NCBI GenBank assembly: GCA_050084515.1
Contig: CM114272.1
Coordinates: 53,258,001 to 53,322,000, forward strand
Direction of reading: 5' to 3'
DNA from: Blasia pusilla
Taxonomy: Eukaryota; Marchantiophyta; Marchantiopsida; Blasiales
DNA length: 64,000 nt
A program made the translations under genes and the position numbers. Below the pieces are notes generated by a model, which was not told the DNA's origin, did no database searches, and saw only the letters and a list, made by a program, of their open reading frames with translations. Positions 1 to 11,334 of this stretch are shown here, in pieces; the first letter of the stretch is position 1, and each line of letters opens with the position of its first letter.

Positions 1-835
1 TAATCCTTTTGAATTATTTATAATTGAAATTCATTTCCTCATCCATACCTTCTAGATCTTCTCCACTATGGTAGCCAAAAATAAAAAATGTAAAATTTTA
101 TCTCTAACATTAGAGAACAACCTAATAAAAAATTTCAAAAAACTTCCGCCTTTAAAATTGATCATTACTAAAGCCACCCACAAGTTGTACATTTCATAAA
201 TTAAGTGCTCCCATTTTCAATGTATTTTATACATCCTATTTTTCTTTGATAAAACTATGATGCTATCTTGTATATACTCACTTGGTACCTTATGAAATTT
301 TCTGGTCATAATCCCACTCATATTTTGAATCATAAGTGAAATTGAGATTTGGGAGTCTTCAAAATAAATATTACTATAGCTACTTATCTCATCAAGAACT
401 CATGGGATTTCTAGATCATCTTACAACCAAAATAATTTCTAGTATGTTCTTGTGCAAGTAATCAAGAATAATCAATCCTTTACATCTTTTGTAAGAACAA
501 AATTATATTCGGAATCTTTAGGCCTCCATTTGGTGAATGACATTGATGAGGGCAGCAAGTTGTGACCTATTTCTTGGTCAAGACAAAACATGAATATCAT
601 GTCAAGGTCATGAACATAATCAAGTTTGAATCTATAACTTAGAAGAACCTTAACATTGTCATATGACTAAAAAGAGTTCTAGTTTTTGCAAAACCCACAA
701 TTACAGGAACACTCATATTTTCATTTTTAATTTAATTAAAGAAAGTGTGATCAAATTTTGGGTATAGAATTTTGAGGAATTTTTGAGAAAATTGATGGAA
801 TAGTAAGATATTTGCTCAAGGATGGGCCCAAAGCC
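1..835. other. AT-rich spacer, no gene seen
   Basis: This stretch is AT-rich with stops in all frames and no recognisable protein motif or RNA gene. Nothing can be supported here. Confidence 0.6.
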
Positions 836-1110
836 TACCATGTGCGGGTCTTGAGCGTGCCCTACGCCCTCAAGCATGCGGGCTTAGCCGTGATCCCTGC
901 ACGTGCCTGAGCCTGCCCAATGGGAGCTCAGCGTGCCCTACGGGCATGGTTGCGGACTTGCCATAGGCTACTGCGGGCTCTACGTGGGCCTTAAAATGGG
1001 TATGGGCTCGGCCAGCCCGGGTCTACACAACGGGCTTGGTGGGCTCAGCGGGTGGGCTTGGATGCGGGCCACGGGTACTCGAGCGGCATGTCCGTGGACA
1101 TGTCTTGACT
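836..1110. repeat. GC-rich degenerate G/C-word repeat island
   Basis: A GC-rich block of about 275 bp stands out sharply from AT-rich flanks. It is built from loosely repeated words such as GCGGGCTT, GTGCCCTACG, GGGCTCGG and CGGGCTTGG on the plus strand. The short open frame inside it has no family resemblance and looks like a by-product of low stop density in GC-rich repeats. Similar GGGCTCGG-type runs occur in plant repeat DNA, so it is probably a decayed piece of a repetitive element. Confidence 0.5.
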
Positions 1111-3410
1111 TGTCCATTTCCATGTAACCTTGGTTGAGACTTTCATTTCCATAATCACCACCATTCTAAGACTTATTGTTGATGAATAAGCTTGTCCATC
1201 ACCAATGCAACAACCTCCTCAATTTGTTGAGATATAAGATCTTATTTGAAGCCTCTAAAGACTTTCATGGTGGATGAATTCTGATCATGGAGCGTACTTT
1301 TCTTGCCCCCCTTTGCATTGGAAAGCATTCCTTTTAGCAATGGTTTGTAATACAACAAGATGCACAATGTTGTATCTAGATCTTTTGGTGTAAGGATCCA
1401 AATGAGCCCTTTTATAAAGCATATTTGGTAGAAAAAGTTGCTCTCAATCTAGGAAAATAACCACAAGACACTATGAAAAGAACAAAATATCTCCATAATA
1501 AAATTTCATCTTGCAAGGCTTCTAAGATGTAAACCTTAGGATCAAATCTAACCAATTCGAGCTTGTGTACACTTTTCTCTCAACTCTTGTGAGGTGGTTG
1601 ATAAAGTTTATCATGAACTTTTTTGAAGGCTTTATGCTTGGAGGGAACCTTTCTACATCATTAGATTTATTTCTAACATACCTTACAATATCCAACAATC
1701 TACTTTAAGCTACTTTAATTCATCAAATTTTCAATTTTAAGCTTGGACCCAAATAATATACGTGTCTTATACATTATGGATTCCACACTTGAAAACATTC
1801 TAAAAATATCCTAATTTTTTGCTATTTGATAAAAAAGAATTGAGAGAGGACTCCACTCCCTAGGTGTAACCATAGACTCATTCATACACTCTTGACATTA
1901 GGGAGACATTCAAAATGATATTAGGGAGAAATGTTGGTATGTAATTTCTGAGTTTTTAAAATATCATTAAATAAAAAATTTGATGTTATGAGGAAATTTA
2001 AAATATTAATAAGTTTTTAAAAAGTCATAGAATTTTTTTTATGAATAAATTTTGTAAAAAAATTCCATTCCTCTTAAATTTAAAAGCTGGAGAGGGCAAT
2101 TTTTGAGGGATTGAAAGGGAATTGCATACAACGTTTGAAGACACCAATATCCTCCACAATGAGGGCGCCATTTCTGGTTATCTCATAATCATTATTATTA
2201 TTGGAATGTGCCTTCTTGATTTGCAAATGCCACTTTGCTTGACATGTGACAACCGGGCACAAGAAAATGTGTTCTATTATGGGAAAAAAGAGAGAGAGTT
2301 TATGTGCAACATGATTAGTCCCCGTGCTGCCTACGAGTGTTAATTAATATATCCTTGAGTTTTATTTTATTTTCGGAAAGTCTCTTTGCGCCATTTTAAA
2401 CCCAACCATGTAAGAGTTTTATATGGTATTTTCTAGATTTTATTTCTTCAATTACAAAATGCACATGAGTACTTTGATTACTTGGAGAGTTTTTCTTGAG
2501 TGAAGTCTATGTAAAAAGAAGCATATGGTTTGACTCACCCTGCCTTCTAGTCTTATTTGGAGAAAGAGATGGGATGGGACAAGCATATAGAGATAATTGC
2601 ATACATGAGAAAATACTTAGATATGACGCCTATTCTAGATTTGAATCCTATAGTTTTGGATTGCTAAACTAAGAAAATAAATGTATTGTGTGGGTAAGGA
2701 TATACCACTTTTGAGGATTCTCCATTACACTTTTTCCTAGTGGTAATTGGATCATTAAGAACTCATGTGAGAAGCATTTTCTCATGTCATCTGTCAATTG
2801 ATTTTCTCATCATGAGCATCCAGGAGACTCGTTAAGAATGAAATATTACCGTCAATTGATTTTCTCATCACATCCAGGAGACTCGTTATGAGTGAAATAT
2901 TACGATCACAAACCCAAAAAAGATGGATGAAAAATTCTTGTTGAAAACGAAAGACACCCAAGTCATGAAGCTCACATCCTAAGGCATCCTCGGATTTTTC
3001 AAGACCTTTTCATGAGCATTACCCGAGCGTCTCATCAATACAAGCCTACATATCAAATTTTAAACCCAACGCTCTCTTAAAAGTTGGCTAATCTAAACTC
3101 ATCCTAAATATGATCAGATCAGAATCCAAGTATTAATAAACCTATCACCGGTGCGCGTGAAGATGTGGATAGAGTCCCCAGCGGGTGCATCAAATCTGCT
3201 TAGTGAATATTCCTATATAGAGGTCTAGGATTGGAAAAGGGGATTAAAATCCTCTACCTATCTTACAAATACGCGAACTAAACTAACCCCGATCACCAGG
3301 GCAGTTAAGCGTAACCCATCTGAACGCCATGTTACAACCCGATGTTAATCTAGTACGATCCATAAAGGTGGATCATACGAGATCATAACCCGGACACGCA
3401 TCCACAACGA
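1111..3410. other. Spacer with one small tandem duplication, no gene
   Basis: AT-rich sequence with no supported gene. Short open frames around 2080-2343 have no recognisable motif. The only structure seen is the 58-bp duplication annotated separately. Confidence 0.55.
2793..2903. repeat. 58-bp direct tandem duplication
   Basis: The segment starting GTCAATTGATTTTCTCATCA at 2793 recurs at 2851. The second copy lacks a few bases (ATGAGC) but keeps CATCCAGGAGACTCGTTA and GAAATATTAC. The copies differ by an indel and a few substitutions, so the duplication is old. Confidence 0.85.
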
Positions 3411-3449
3411 ATGATTTCGTACTCAAGCGTGACATCGACAATTAGTGCA

Positions 3450-5234
3450 TTAAAGCGACACGGACATGACAAGGTCCTTGGGCTGGACATGGATCTGAAG
3501 TGCTTGGGTGGGCGTAGCTCCTTTGATGATGTCTTCGGCGTCCGGAACGTGTCTGGGCACCATCTTGACAGTCTTCTGGGGACCTATGTCGATCTCTGGA
3601 GCATTCTGGCAAGAGATGAATGCGTAAAGCACAAGCTGAATAGAGGTGAGGAAAACTCCGGTGGCATTCGGAATCTGCGAGGGAGATATGTGAAGTTTCA
3701 GAAGTGGCGTCATGTGATGTGGTAAGCCAGATGGTGTGCTTTCGAGTGAAACTTCAAGAAATGAATCAATTGGGTGCAAGTACGTACCACTACGTAGATG
3801 TCAAACTTTCCGACGACGCCATATAGAGTCCAAAAAATTCCGTTGAGGAATGCAGCAAACGATAAGAAAAATGGCATATATTTCGTTGATCTCGTTTTGA
3901 TGACTAGCCACTGCAACTCCAAGGAAATCACGTACCATAGTCACTCACCTTCCCACCTTTCGAAAGAACCATTCCATTCACTTGCATTTATACATATTTC
4001 TCTTCTTCTTCTTAGCAAAGTAGCCTAAAACCACTTGATCGCACGCTTTCAAGATTTCAAGCCCTTTGAGAACTAGATCCATTTGTGTAAGTGACACAAA
4101 TTGCGTACCCGTGAGATCCAAAATCACCCATTGGGTATCGGTAGCTACATAGTAGCTTCTTGTGAGTGTGCATGTGTAGGATAGGGAATAATGGAGTACC
4201 ATCACCATAAAGGAAAGTAGGGCAAGCGTACATGAGGCTATTCCCAAGGAAGTGAAGAAAGAATTCGAATGATCATTTTCCTTCTAGTGAATATAATTAG
4301 TTTCTTACAATTGTGCATGTGCATATGTAGGGTAGATTGGAGAAATGATTCTACTTACCATAACGGAAAGTGGTGAAGCGTACATTGAGGTATTCCCTAG
4401 CACACAAAGAATTCCAATGATCATTTTCCTTCTGTTGTGCACATCGTCAAGAGGCACTATCAATATAGTGAGGGACACTACCGCCGCCACAGCCACGAGG
4501 ATGATAATGAGCAGGCCAGCAGTTTCCACCTGAAGGAAAGTGAGGAAAACGTCAGAATGAGGAATGTCAGAATTACGGATGAGCGGCTTGTAACGAGGGA
4601 GTTTGAGTCTGATTAATGGGTGTTTACTTCAGTGCAGCGCTTGAGCTCCACATCTTCAAGCAAGTTCCGATGCGCATACTCACCCGTTTCTTTCGGTCTC
4701 TAGCGTAGAGCAGAAATATGAAGACGAAGATGAGTTCCAAGATGGCTCCGAAGCTGTTGATGGTCATCATCAGCACCGCTGTCTTGACATACGGGCTGCC
4801 GTAAAACAGCCACAAGAGGCTTTGACCCATGATGCAAAGGTAAGGAATAGCGGAGAAATTCTCTGTTGACTTTGTCTTGTGGATTTTCCAAAACGTGGGC
4901 CTGCGAGGAGATCCACGACGCTGCACTTCTCAGAGACTCAGAAACATCACTAAAATGTCGAAATTAATTTCATCGATAGGAGCTGTAGCTACCTAGACCT
5001 CGAGAATACGTGACCGGATGTGCAGACGTGCGAGCAGCAGAGTGATGACACGACTAGACAGGCATTCAAGGGGCATTTCCCCATGGTTGACTAGCATTCT
5101 TCCCGTAGATATGTATATAAATCAGAAAGGACTTTTGGGTTGTATATAGTATGACAAACTTACACGGATGAAAAGAAAATTCCAAAAGACGTGATGTTGC
5201 CCAACACCCCGAAGATAGTCTGAGCCAGTGACAT
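3450..5234 (-). CDS. SWEET sugar transporter A (MtN3/saliva family), five exons
   Basis: Exons read on the minus strand: 5234-5164, 4900-4684, 4529-4359, 3910-3788 and 3674-3450. Lengths are 71, 217, 171, 123 and 225 bp, giving 268 aa. All introns are GT-AG, with phases 2,0,0,0. SWEETs are seven-helix membrane uniporters (two three-helix MtN3 repeats joined by a linker helix) that move sugars at the plasma or vacuolar membrane. Visible motifs: PTFWKI and SAIPY in repeat 1, WLFYG, MMTINSFG with the pocket Asn at 72, YASPLSVM and YMPFFLSF in repeat 2, WTLYG, and IPNATG with the second pocket Asn at 197. The length is typical of the family. Residue 23, normally Pro of the proline tetrad, is Ser. 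Intron 3 contains a decayed copy of the exon 3 end. Substrate and clade cannot be assigned. The start lies in the same place as in B and C. Confidence 0.95.
4121..4440 (-). repeat. 148-bp tandem duplication of the SWEET A exon 3/intron 3 junction
   Basis: Sequence at about 4130-4290 is a diverged copy, offset 148 bp, of the exon 3 end plus the start of intron 3 (about 4280-4440). Shared landmarks on the plus strand are AATGATCATTTTCCTTCT (4269 and 4417), AAGCGTACAT and GGAAAGT. The intronic copy has indels that destroy the reading frame, and its donor-like site reads ATG|GTGATG. It has an AG after a pyrimidine-poor stretch and is unlikely to be a working exon. Confidence 0.8.
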
Positions 5235-5235
5235 G

Positions 5236-5246
5236 ATTGCGAGCTC
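5236..5246 (-). promoter_or_regulatory. Conserved 5' leader word before the SWEET A start
   Basis: GAGCTCGCAAT lies directly before the ATG on the minus strand. The same position holds GAGCTCGCGAAC in SWEET B (15134-15145) and GAGCTCGCAACC in SWEET C (48984-48995). Conservation of the leader supports the chosen start codon in all three genes. Any role in translation is inference. Confidence 0.5.
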
Positions 5247-5393
5247 GAGTTGGAAAAGCTCAAAACACACGCTTGCTCTTAGCTCGGAACTCGGAGGCCA
5301 GAATGAGAGGCAGGGGCGAGCAACTGGGACGAGTAAGGGCTCACACTCAGCTACGTAAGACCAGATAGTGAGAAGTAATGCGATCGCTCCTGG

Positions 5394-5401
5394 TTATATA
5401 A
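5394..5401 (-). promoter_or_regulatory. Putative TATA box of SWEET A
   Basis: On the minus strand TTTTTATATAACC lies about 160 bp upstream of the SWEET A ATG, a plausible distance for a plant TATA box and a short leader. No transcript evidence is available. Confidence 0.45.
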
Positions 5402-8400
5402 AAATGCAGAAATAGTTCTGAACTGAACTGCAGCTAGTCGGACTCCGTACTTGACGAGAGTTTCCGTTTCTAGTTACTATGGTTACTCTTCTGGTTAAGG
5501 CATACATGGGTGGGTTTCAGGGATATTTTTATTTATGGGGGTGTACCTCTAAATTAAATCTACTCCCCTCCCCTCTGCCTCAGCTGAGGTTCCTCTAAGG
5601 AAAACGTAATGTGGCTGGAACTATTTAAAGTAGGGAGCAAGTTACCAGACATCCAGTGACCCTCAATTTTTATTCACGAAGGACTAGAAGGGTCTTTTTC
5701 ATCGCCCTAACTCTTCACTATTTTCCTATTTTGGAATGACACTTTAGCTTACTGGGAAATAAATTGATTAGATATTCACAAATGTTTACAAAACTAAAAA
5801 GGGGTAGCTAGCGCTATCCCTTCATTCGGATAGAACGAGATCTTTTCTGAAGCAAGTTCATACAGCAAACCATTTCTCCTAGAAGAGTTTACAATAGCCA
5901 AAAATATTCTCATGAAGAATCTGTTTGTCTTGAATGGCGTGTGTATGGACAAGAGGCCACTTCGACTACGATTTGGGATAGATATTTGAACCACACGAGG
6001 CAACGAACAAGAGAAAGGCGTGCCCAAAGCTAAAAGTTCCTTGAAAGTGGCCCACTTACGTTGCGTAAGGGCATCTCATGTATGCACTCTTCATCCAAAC
6101 CCTCTCATTCCAGATCATCATAGCTGGGTGGGATGCGTAAGTTTCTCCCTGCAATTTAGGGTTTAGGATACTTGCAAGAGCATCTTAAACATTTAGGTTC
6201 AGCGAGAAGCATATTCTGGTAGAAGATTATATCACAACACAATCACCGAAACAGATACATTTAGCCACTAATCATGTAAGACGAGGCTTTTTAATTAGAA
6301 CACTTTCCGGCCAACATTTTCGAATGAAAGAAACCGAGTTATCTGAGTTTAAAAAAGAAATGTATGATTTATCGATAGTGGACCAGGAACCGAGCTTATG
6401 TGGAAAAGACGGCAACGCATGTGAAAGGAAACCGCCAAAGGCAGGGAGGAAAATCTAGCTTTAGGCTCCGGATTCCGGCACGCAGGGATCCGGCGAAAAT
6501 AAATTAAGTTAAATTGAGTCACGTTGGCATGTGCAAACCTCTCATAATGGGGAAAGGTAGCTCTAAGCCAGTAACATTAGGTTGCGTAATTATCACTCCA
6601 TGTTGTTGTGCGTCTCGTCCTGTCCTTGTGACCCAACAGCAGATGATCGTAAGAAACTATAATCACTCTGTGCTCCTAGTTCCATGTCCGGTCCTTGTGA
6701 CCCTCCCTATTAACTGTGTATAATCATAAGAATTTTTAATCCCCTTCAACCCTTTAAAAATGCACATATGTCAAGGCTCCGGGGAGTTTTTTCGTGGCAA
6801 CCGGTACATAACCGAGCGGCAGTTTTCGTCATTCCAGCCGGTGATACGACACCCTCCTGAACCCTGGGTGGAACAGTTCGTCCAGCTCAACACGTAACCC
6901 CGGTTCTCCCCGGACATTGTGGACACACGTGCATAGTTCTGGTTAACGGTGTTATGCATGCCCTACGCCCTCCCACGTGATACTTTCGTCATTTTATAAA
7001 TCGATCATTTTGAGTTGAGATCATTCTTCGTCGTTGGAGCTTTCGCTGAGTCCCATAGCCCTCCATTTCAGTGAATCTTTCCATGCGCCAGATCCTCTTG
7101 CAATCAACCCCCTCTTTCTTACGCGGTAGACGTAATAAGATTCCTCTTTCACTTCAGGTTCAATAATATCATGCACATTGTCCTCCGTACATTTTCATTG
7201 GTGGCTCGTGTTTTCTTTTACTTAAGTCGCTATGGTCGCCCCTATTTATCCTCGGGTTTTCTAACCCGAGGTCGAGTTGGTTAACTCTGGTTCTTTGGGA
7301 TTATTTTTGGAAAAACAAATAATTCTTATGTTTTTTTTCCTATCGAGCAGAAAGCTTTAGTATAATACCCTCCTTTACTACTCTTGAGATCGGATCCGAC
7401 TGCGTGCATTTCATATTGTCCTTGAACCGTTCCCACTTAACCAGACTCCTTCTTGACTTAACGTGAGGATGAACCGGAAATCGAGACACAACGCAACTAA
7501 CCGGACTCGAACCGTGATCACATAGGTGGGTGATGTACGGCCATGATATATAATAGTTGGGTGTAATTCATCCGGTATCATGTCATCCAGTAACTTTTCA
7601 GGTTGATTTCATTCACTAGAAAGTGGTTTTGCGGGAAGGTTTTTTTATTTTATTCTTGTGATGTGATTCACCCTAAACCCGTTCCCCGCGCTCTTTTTTC
7701 CATTTAAAATAAACTATCCAAACATCCGAATAACAAATAAAACGACGACACCCTAAACGACATCTCGACCTCAATGCAAATGGTGCCGTTTTCTGGCGAT
7801 AGAAACCAATACTTGAAGGGAATTCCATTCCGTCAGCTAAATTCCGACTTCCGACCGCCTGTGAAGAAGGGGTCGCCCAGGAAGAACCCAAATACAATCC
7901 CGGAAATCGGAAGTCCCTCGTTTTCTATTTTTGGCATATTCATAAAATTTAAGCCGCGTGGTCCTTGTATTCTCACAAAAATTAAGCCACGTGGCGCTAA
8001 ATAGTACTTCGAGCTGGAGAGATAAAGGTGGCGATTTAGTTGGGGAATATAATAGTAAGTGACCGGTGAAGTATGTGGGCAGCAGGTTACGTCCCATCTA
8101 AGTATATATCATTGATAAATTAGAAATGAAATAAAAGAGGCTCTTTGCGAGATACTATTTGTTTTCGAAGGACGTCCTAAGGCAGACTCACATGATCCGG
8201 AGGGGGAGTAACCCGTGGGATCTCTTGCCTTTGTGGTAGTCTCGTGTGGTACTCGCCCTTTCGATCTTTGTTTCTTTGATATTATTTAGGCTAATTATTT
8301 TTATTAATTTTTATTTTTGGAAATTTCATGTTTAAAATTTGTAAAAAGACTTTTTTTGGGCCTTTTTCTTGCTACCACGAGTTGTTCTCACGTTTAGGAA

Positions 8401-11080
8401 ATATGGAGAGTGATAGTCGACGTCACTTAGAATTCGAAGGAGGTGCACATGACCATTATCATTGGAACAATGATAATAGAAAACAAAATTATAGAAGATT
8501 GAGAAGCTATAGTGGCTGCCCTTTTCTCGCAATGATTTTGGCTGCCCTTTTGACGTATTCTCGAAGCATTATGGTGCTTTTTCTTTTCCTCGAAATCATT
8601 TTGGCCTGAAAAAAGTAGCTTAAGGTGGGTCACATTTGTACGTAAGAATTTGAAGATTTGGGATATTCACAAGGAATATATGCCAAAGAGCATAGTAAAT
8701 TCACCCTATCGGGTCATTATTTGGCCCCATCCAAATGACCGGATATCACTTCTTATGTCATGATGTTTGGAAAATTATAACACCAATTGGACATACCGAA
8801 AAGGACCTTGCAAAAAAGGCGTAATGATGTCATTGTGGGTGGGAAATACAGATATTTCCCATCCTCATGGGAAATATCCTGCGAAATATCTCTAGAGCAA
8901 CTCTTGGGATTTTTTGGTAGCTATTTTAAGTACGAATTTTGGGCGCTCGATATTCATATAGATTGTCCATTGGATTTTCAAAAGGATTTATCATATGCAA
9001 AATTTTGAAAATTTTGCACATGATATTTTTTAATCATTCAGATATTAATATGTATTTTTTGATAATTGAAAGTCAATTTTCAGATCAATCAAATTATGGG
9101 TCAATTAATGAGGTGATGAGCTATATTTGGGACTAATTAGGGGAAGAGGTAGATTGGGATGATGGGTAATTCAAATTACCCATCATTAGTTTAGGCATTA
9201 GTGCATAGGTTCTACTAGTATAATATATGATATCATGTATGAAAAGCTCCCGGAAAGTATTAAGAGTTTCATCCTAACATCCTTATGTTGAACCCTTTGG
9301 TTCTTAATTTATATGTTTGGCCATTTTTAGCTTGGTTGAGTTTTTGTGTTCAATATTTATGTTTCCTTGATATGTATTATGGGTTTTCACGAATAGCTAA
9401 GTCTATGGTGTTCACGCCAATCAGATCCATGAAGCGATTCATGATCGTGGATCAAAAGAGGAAAGATCTTTGTGTCATCCATCGGAGTAAAAAATCTGGA
9501 CTAGCTAATTAGGAGACTAGGAAGGGAAACGAAACCAGCCACGAGACTAGCTCTAGTCGAGACGTCCAATTGTCTTATGACTAGGTTTAGGTGAGAAAGT
9601 GGCATAGTTACTCGCACGGACAAAGGAAAGGCAAGCAATGTTTGAGACCTTAGAGTCAAGTGCCAAGAGAAGGGCTAGAAGTAAGGAACACGCGAGTAGT
9701 CAAGGTGGAGACTCATCAAGAAATGCAAAGGGAGGCACAATGGGCGCTAGTCGTGAGAACGCGGGTCCAAACCCGATGCGTTTGGGGGGCTGAGAATTGC
9801 ATAATCTACAAGGAACCTCCGCCAAGTTATCTTGATGGATAACCAATCAAAAGCCGAATTACGGATTGCTAACCAAGTTTGGGTTGAGGGCCAAAATCAA
9901 ACGCTCAAGTAGGACAATGGTGAAGATGGGATTCCCTAGAGAACTCAAAAATATTTGTAGGAGTATACACTCTTTTTTTCTATCTATTCAAGCTCTTGAA
10001 CCACAAACTAACCGTGATATGTTTTTGGCCGTGTTTCAAGTTTGAGCTAAGGGACGCACCTAGAGGAATGAACCAAGGTATTCCGATTTAGGGGAGACTG
10101 CTCAAGGTTTGGGGAAGAGGCTTCCTAGGGAGATGACACTCACTTGGAAAGCCTCGACCCAATTAGCGCTCAATGACTTTCAAGATAGAATGAGAAGTTT
10201 TGGACTCAATCTAAGGATGCAAAGCTCAGATTGAGACAAAATCTAAGACAATTTATTAAATTAACAATTAACAATTAACAATTGTTTTACTATGGGTTAA
10301 ATTAAAAATTGTTTTATTCCATGCTTTCCCATATATTTATTGACTTCTTTGATTGGATTTTCCTCCTCAATCTGTATAGGGCTCCCATACTTTCTTTCTT
10401 ATCTCATTTTCAACTAATTTTTCATTAATTTTTTTCCAAAGTCGTGGCCTTATCGCAAAGGAAATGCATCCATATGGTTCTACTATAATCAAAAGCTAAG
10501 GGAAAATAGGAAGAACTATCTTAAACCATATTCTACGTCTTACCACATAAATGAGTTCTAGAAAAGCCTTTTCTTTATTTCTCATTGTAATGGAAATTCA
10601 AATTCAATTCGTGTTAGCATCTTTTGCCCATCATACACACATCAAAATTTATATGTATCCATTATTGCAAAAGTTTTTGGAAATTTGAAATTCAGTAGAA
10701 TATTCAGATAGAATCTTCTATATGAATTTTTTTTGGAATATTCAGGTTTTCTGTTTCTACGTAGGGAAAAAATAGATGTTATGTCAATGATAAGATGTCT
10801 AACTAGAAATAAGGAATTGAATATTTGCAAAGTTTTCAAAATATTTACCTAATATTTGGTTTATACATAATATTGCATCTCGTGATAATCCAAAAAGCTT
10901 GTGCATAAGACTTAGTAGAAGAAGTTTAAGTGATAAATCACTCTTGTTAAACCTTATTAGTAATAAGATATGTATCTAGACCTATTATGAAAGCATAAAC
11001 CTTGTAGGTATTTCTTCTCTTGATATTATTTCATTTGAACCCTCATCCTTGGCATTGCATCAATTTTCTTGAATTGAACT
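5402..11080. other. Long spacer, no gene supported
   Basis: No convincing gene is visible. Open frames at 6514-6723, 6771-6959, 7673-8097, 8328-8633, 8787-9136, 9285-9512 and 9660-9842 are short, lack recognisable motifs and in several cases overlap each other on opposite strands. A 9-bp-arm hairpin (CCTCGGGTT/AACCCGAGG) lies near 7252-7273. A pol III B-box-like word lies at 7503-7513 without a tRNA fold. Confidence 0.5.
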
Positions 11081-11089
11081 TCTAAGTTA

Positions 11090-11334
11090 CATCCTCATAA
11101 TTTTACACTTAAAAGCACGTTTGGCTTCAAATCTCATAAGAACAATACATCATAATTTCTTTTCATCTCTGTCCATGATAATAAAGAAATTGTGCCCTTA
11201 CCTTCTATTTGCCATTTTGCATTCTTTCCGCTAATAATAACTATAGGTTGTGGTAGAGGTTCTAAAGGGCAACACCAACCCTTATTATTAGTCATTTGCC
11301 TATCTAGATGCTCAATTATTAAGCGCCCATGCAT
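11090..11334 (-). pseudogene. Decayed Ty1-copia protease/GAG-pre-integrase scrap
   Basis: The minus-strand reading contains PLPQPIVIISGKNAK, then GKGTISLL and NYDVLFL. It lines up in order with the copia copy at 36.4 kb (PLQEPIVVTVGNNTK, GKDTIPFI, LIDVLYV). That pattern is the segment between copia protease and integrase. The frame then continues through a stop into DLKPNVLLSV, matching the usual LxxNLLSV block. No integrase or reverse transcriptase follows, so this is an isolated, heavily mutated fragment. Confidence 0.6.

Noticed and set aside
903-1127. 74-codon plus-strand frame rich in Gly
   Set aside because: It lies wholly inside a GC-rich degenerate repeat and has no recognisable motif.
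7503-7513. GGTTCGAGTCC on the minus strand, a perfect pol III B-box-like word
   Set aside because: The surrounding sequence does not form an acceptor stem, anticodon arm or A box, so neither a tRNA gene nor a clear SINE is supported.
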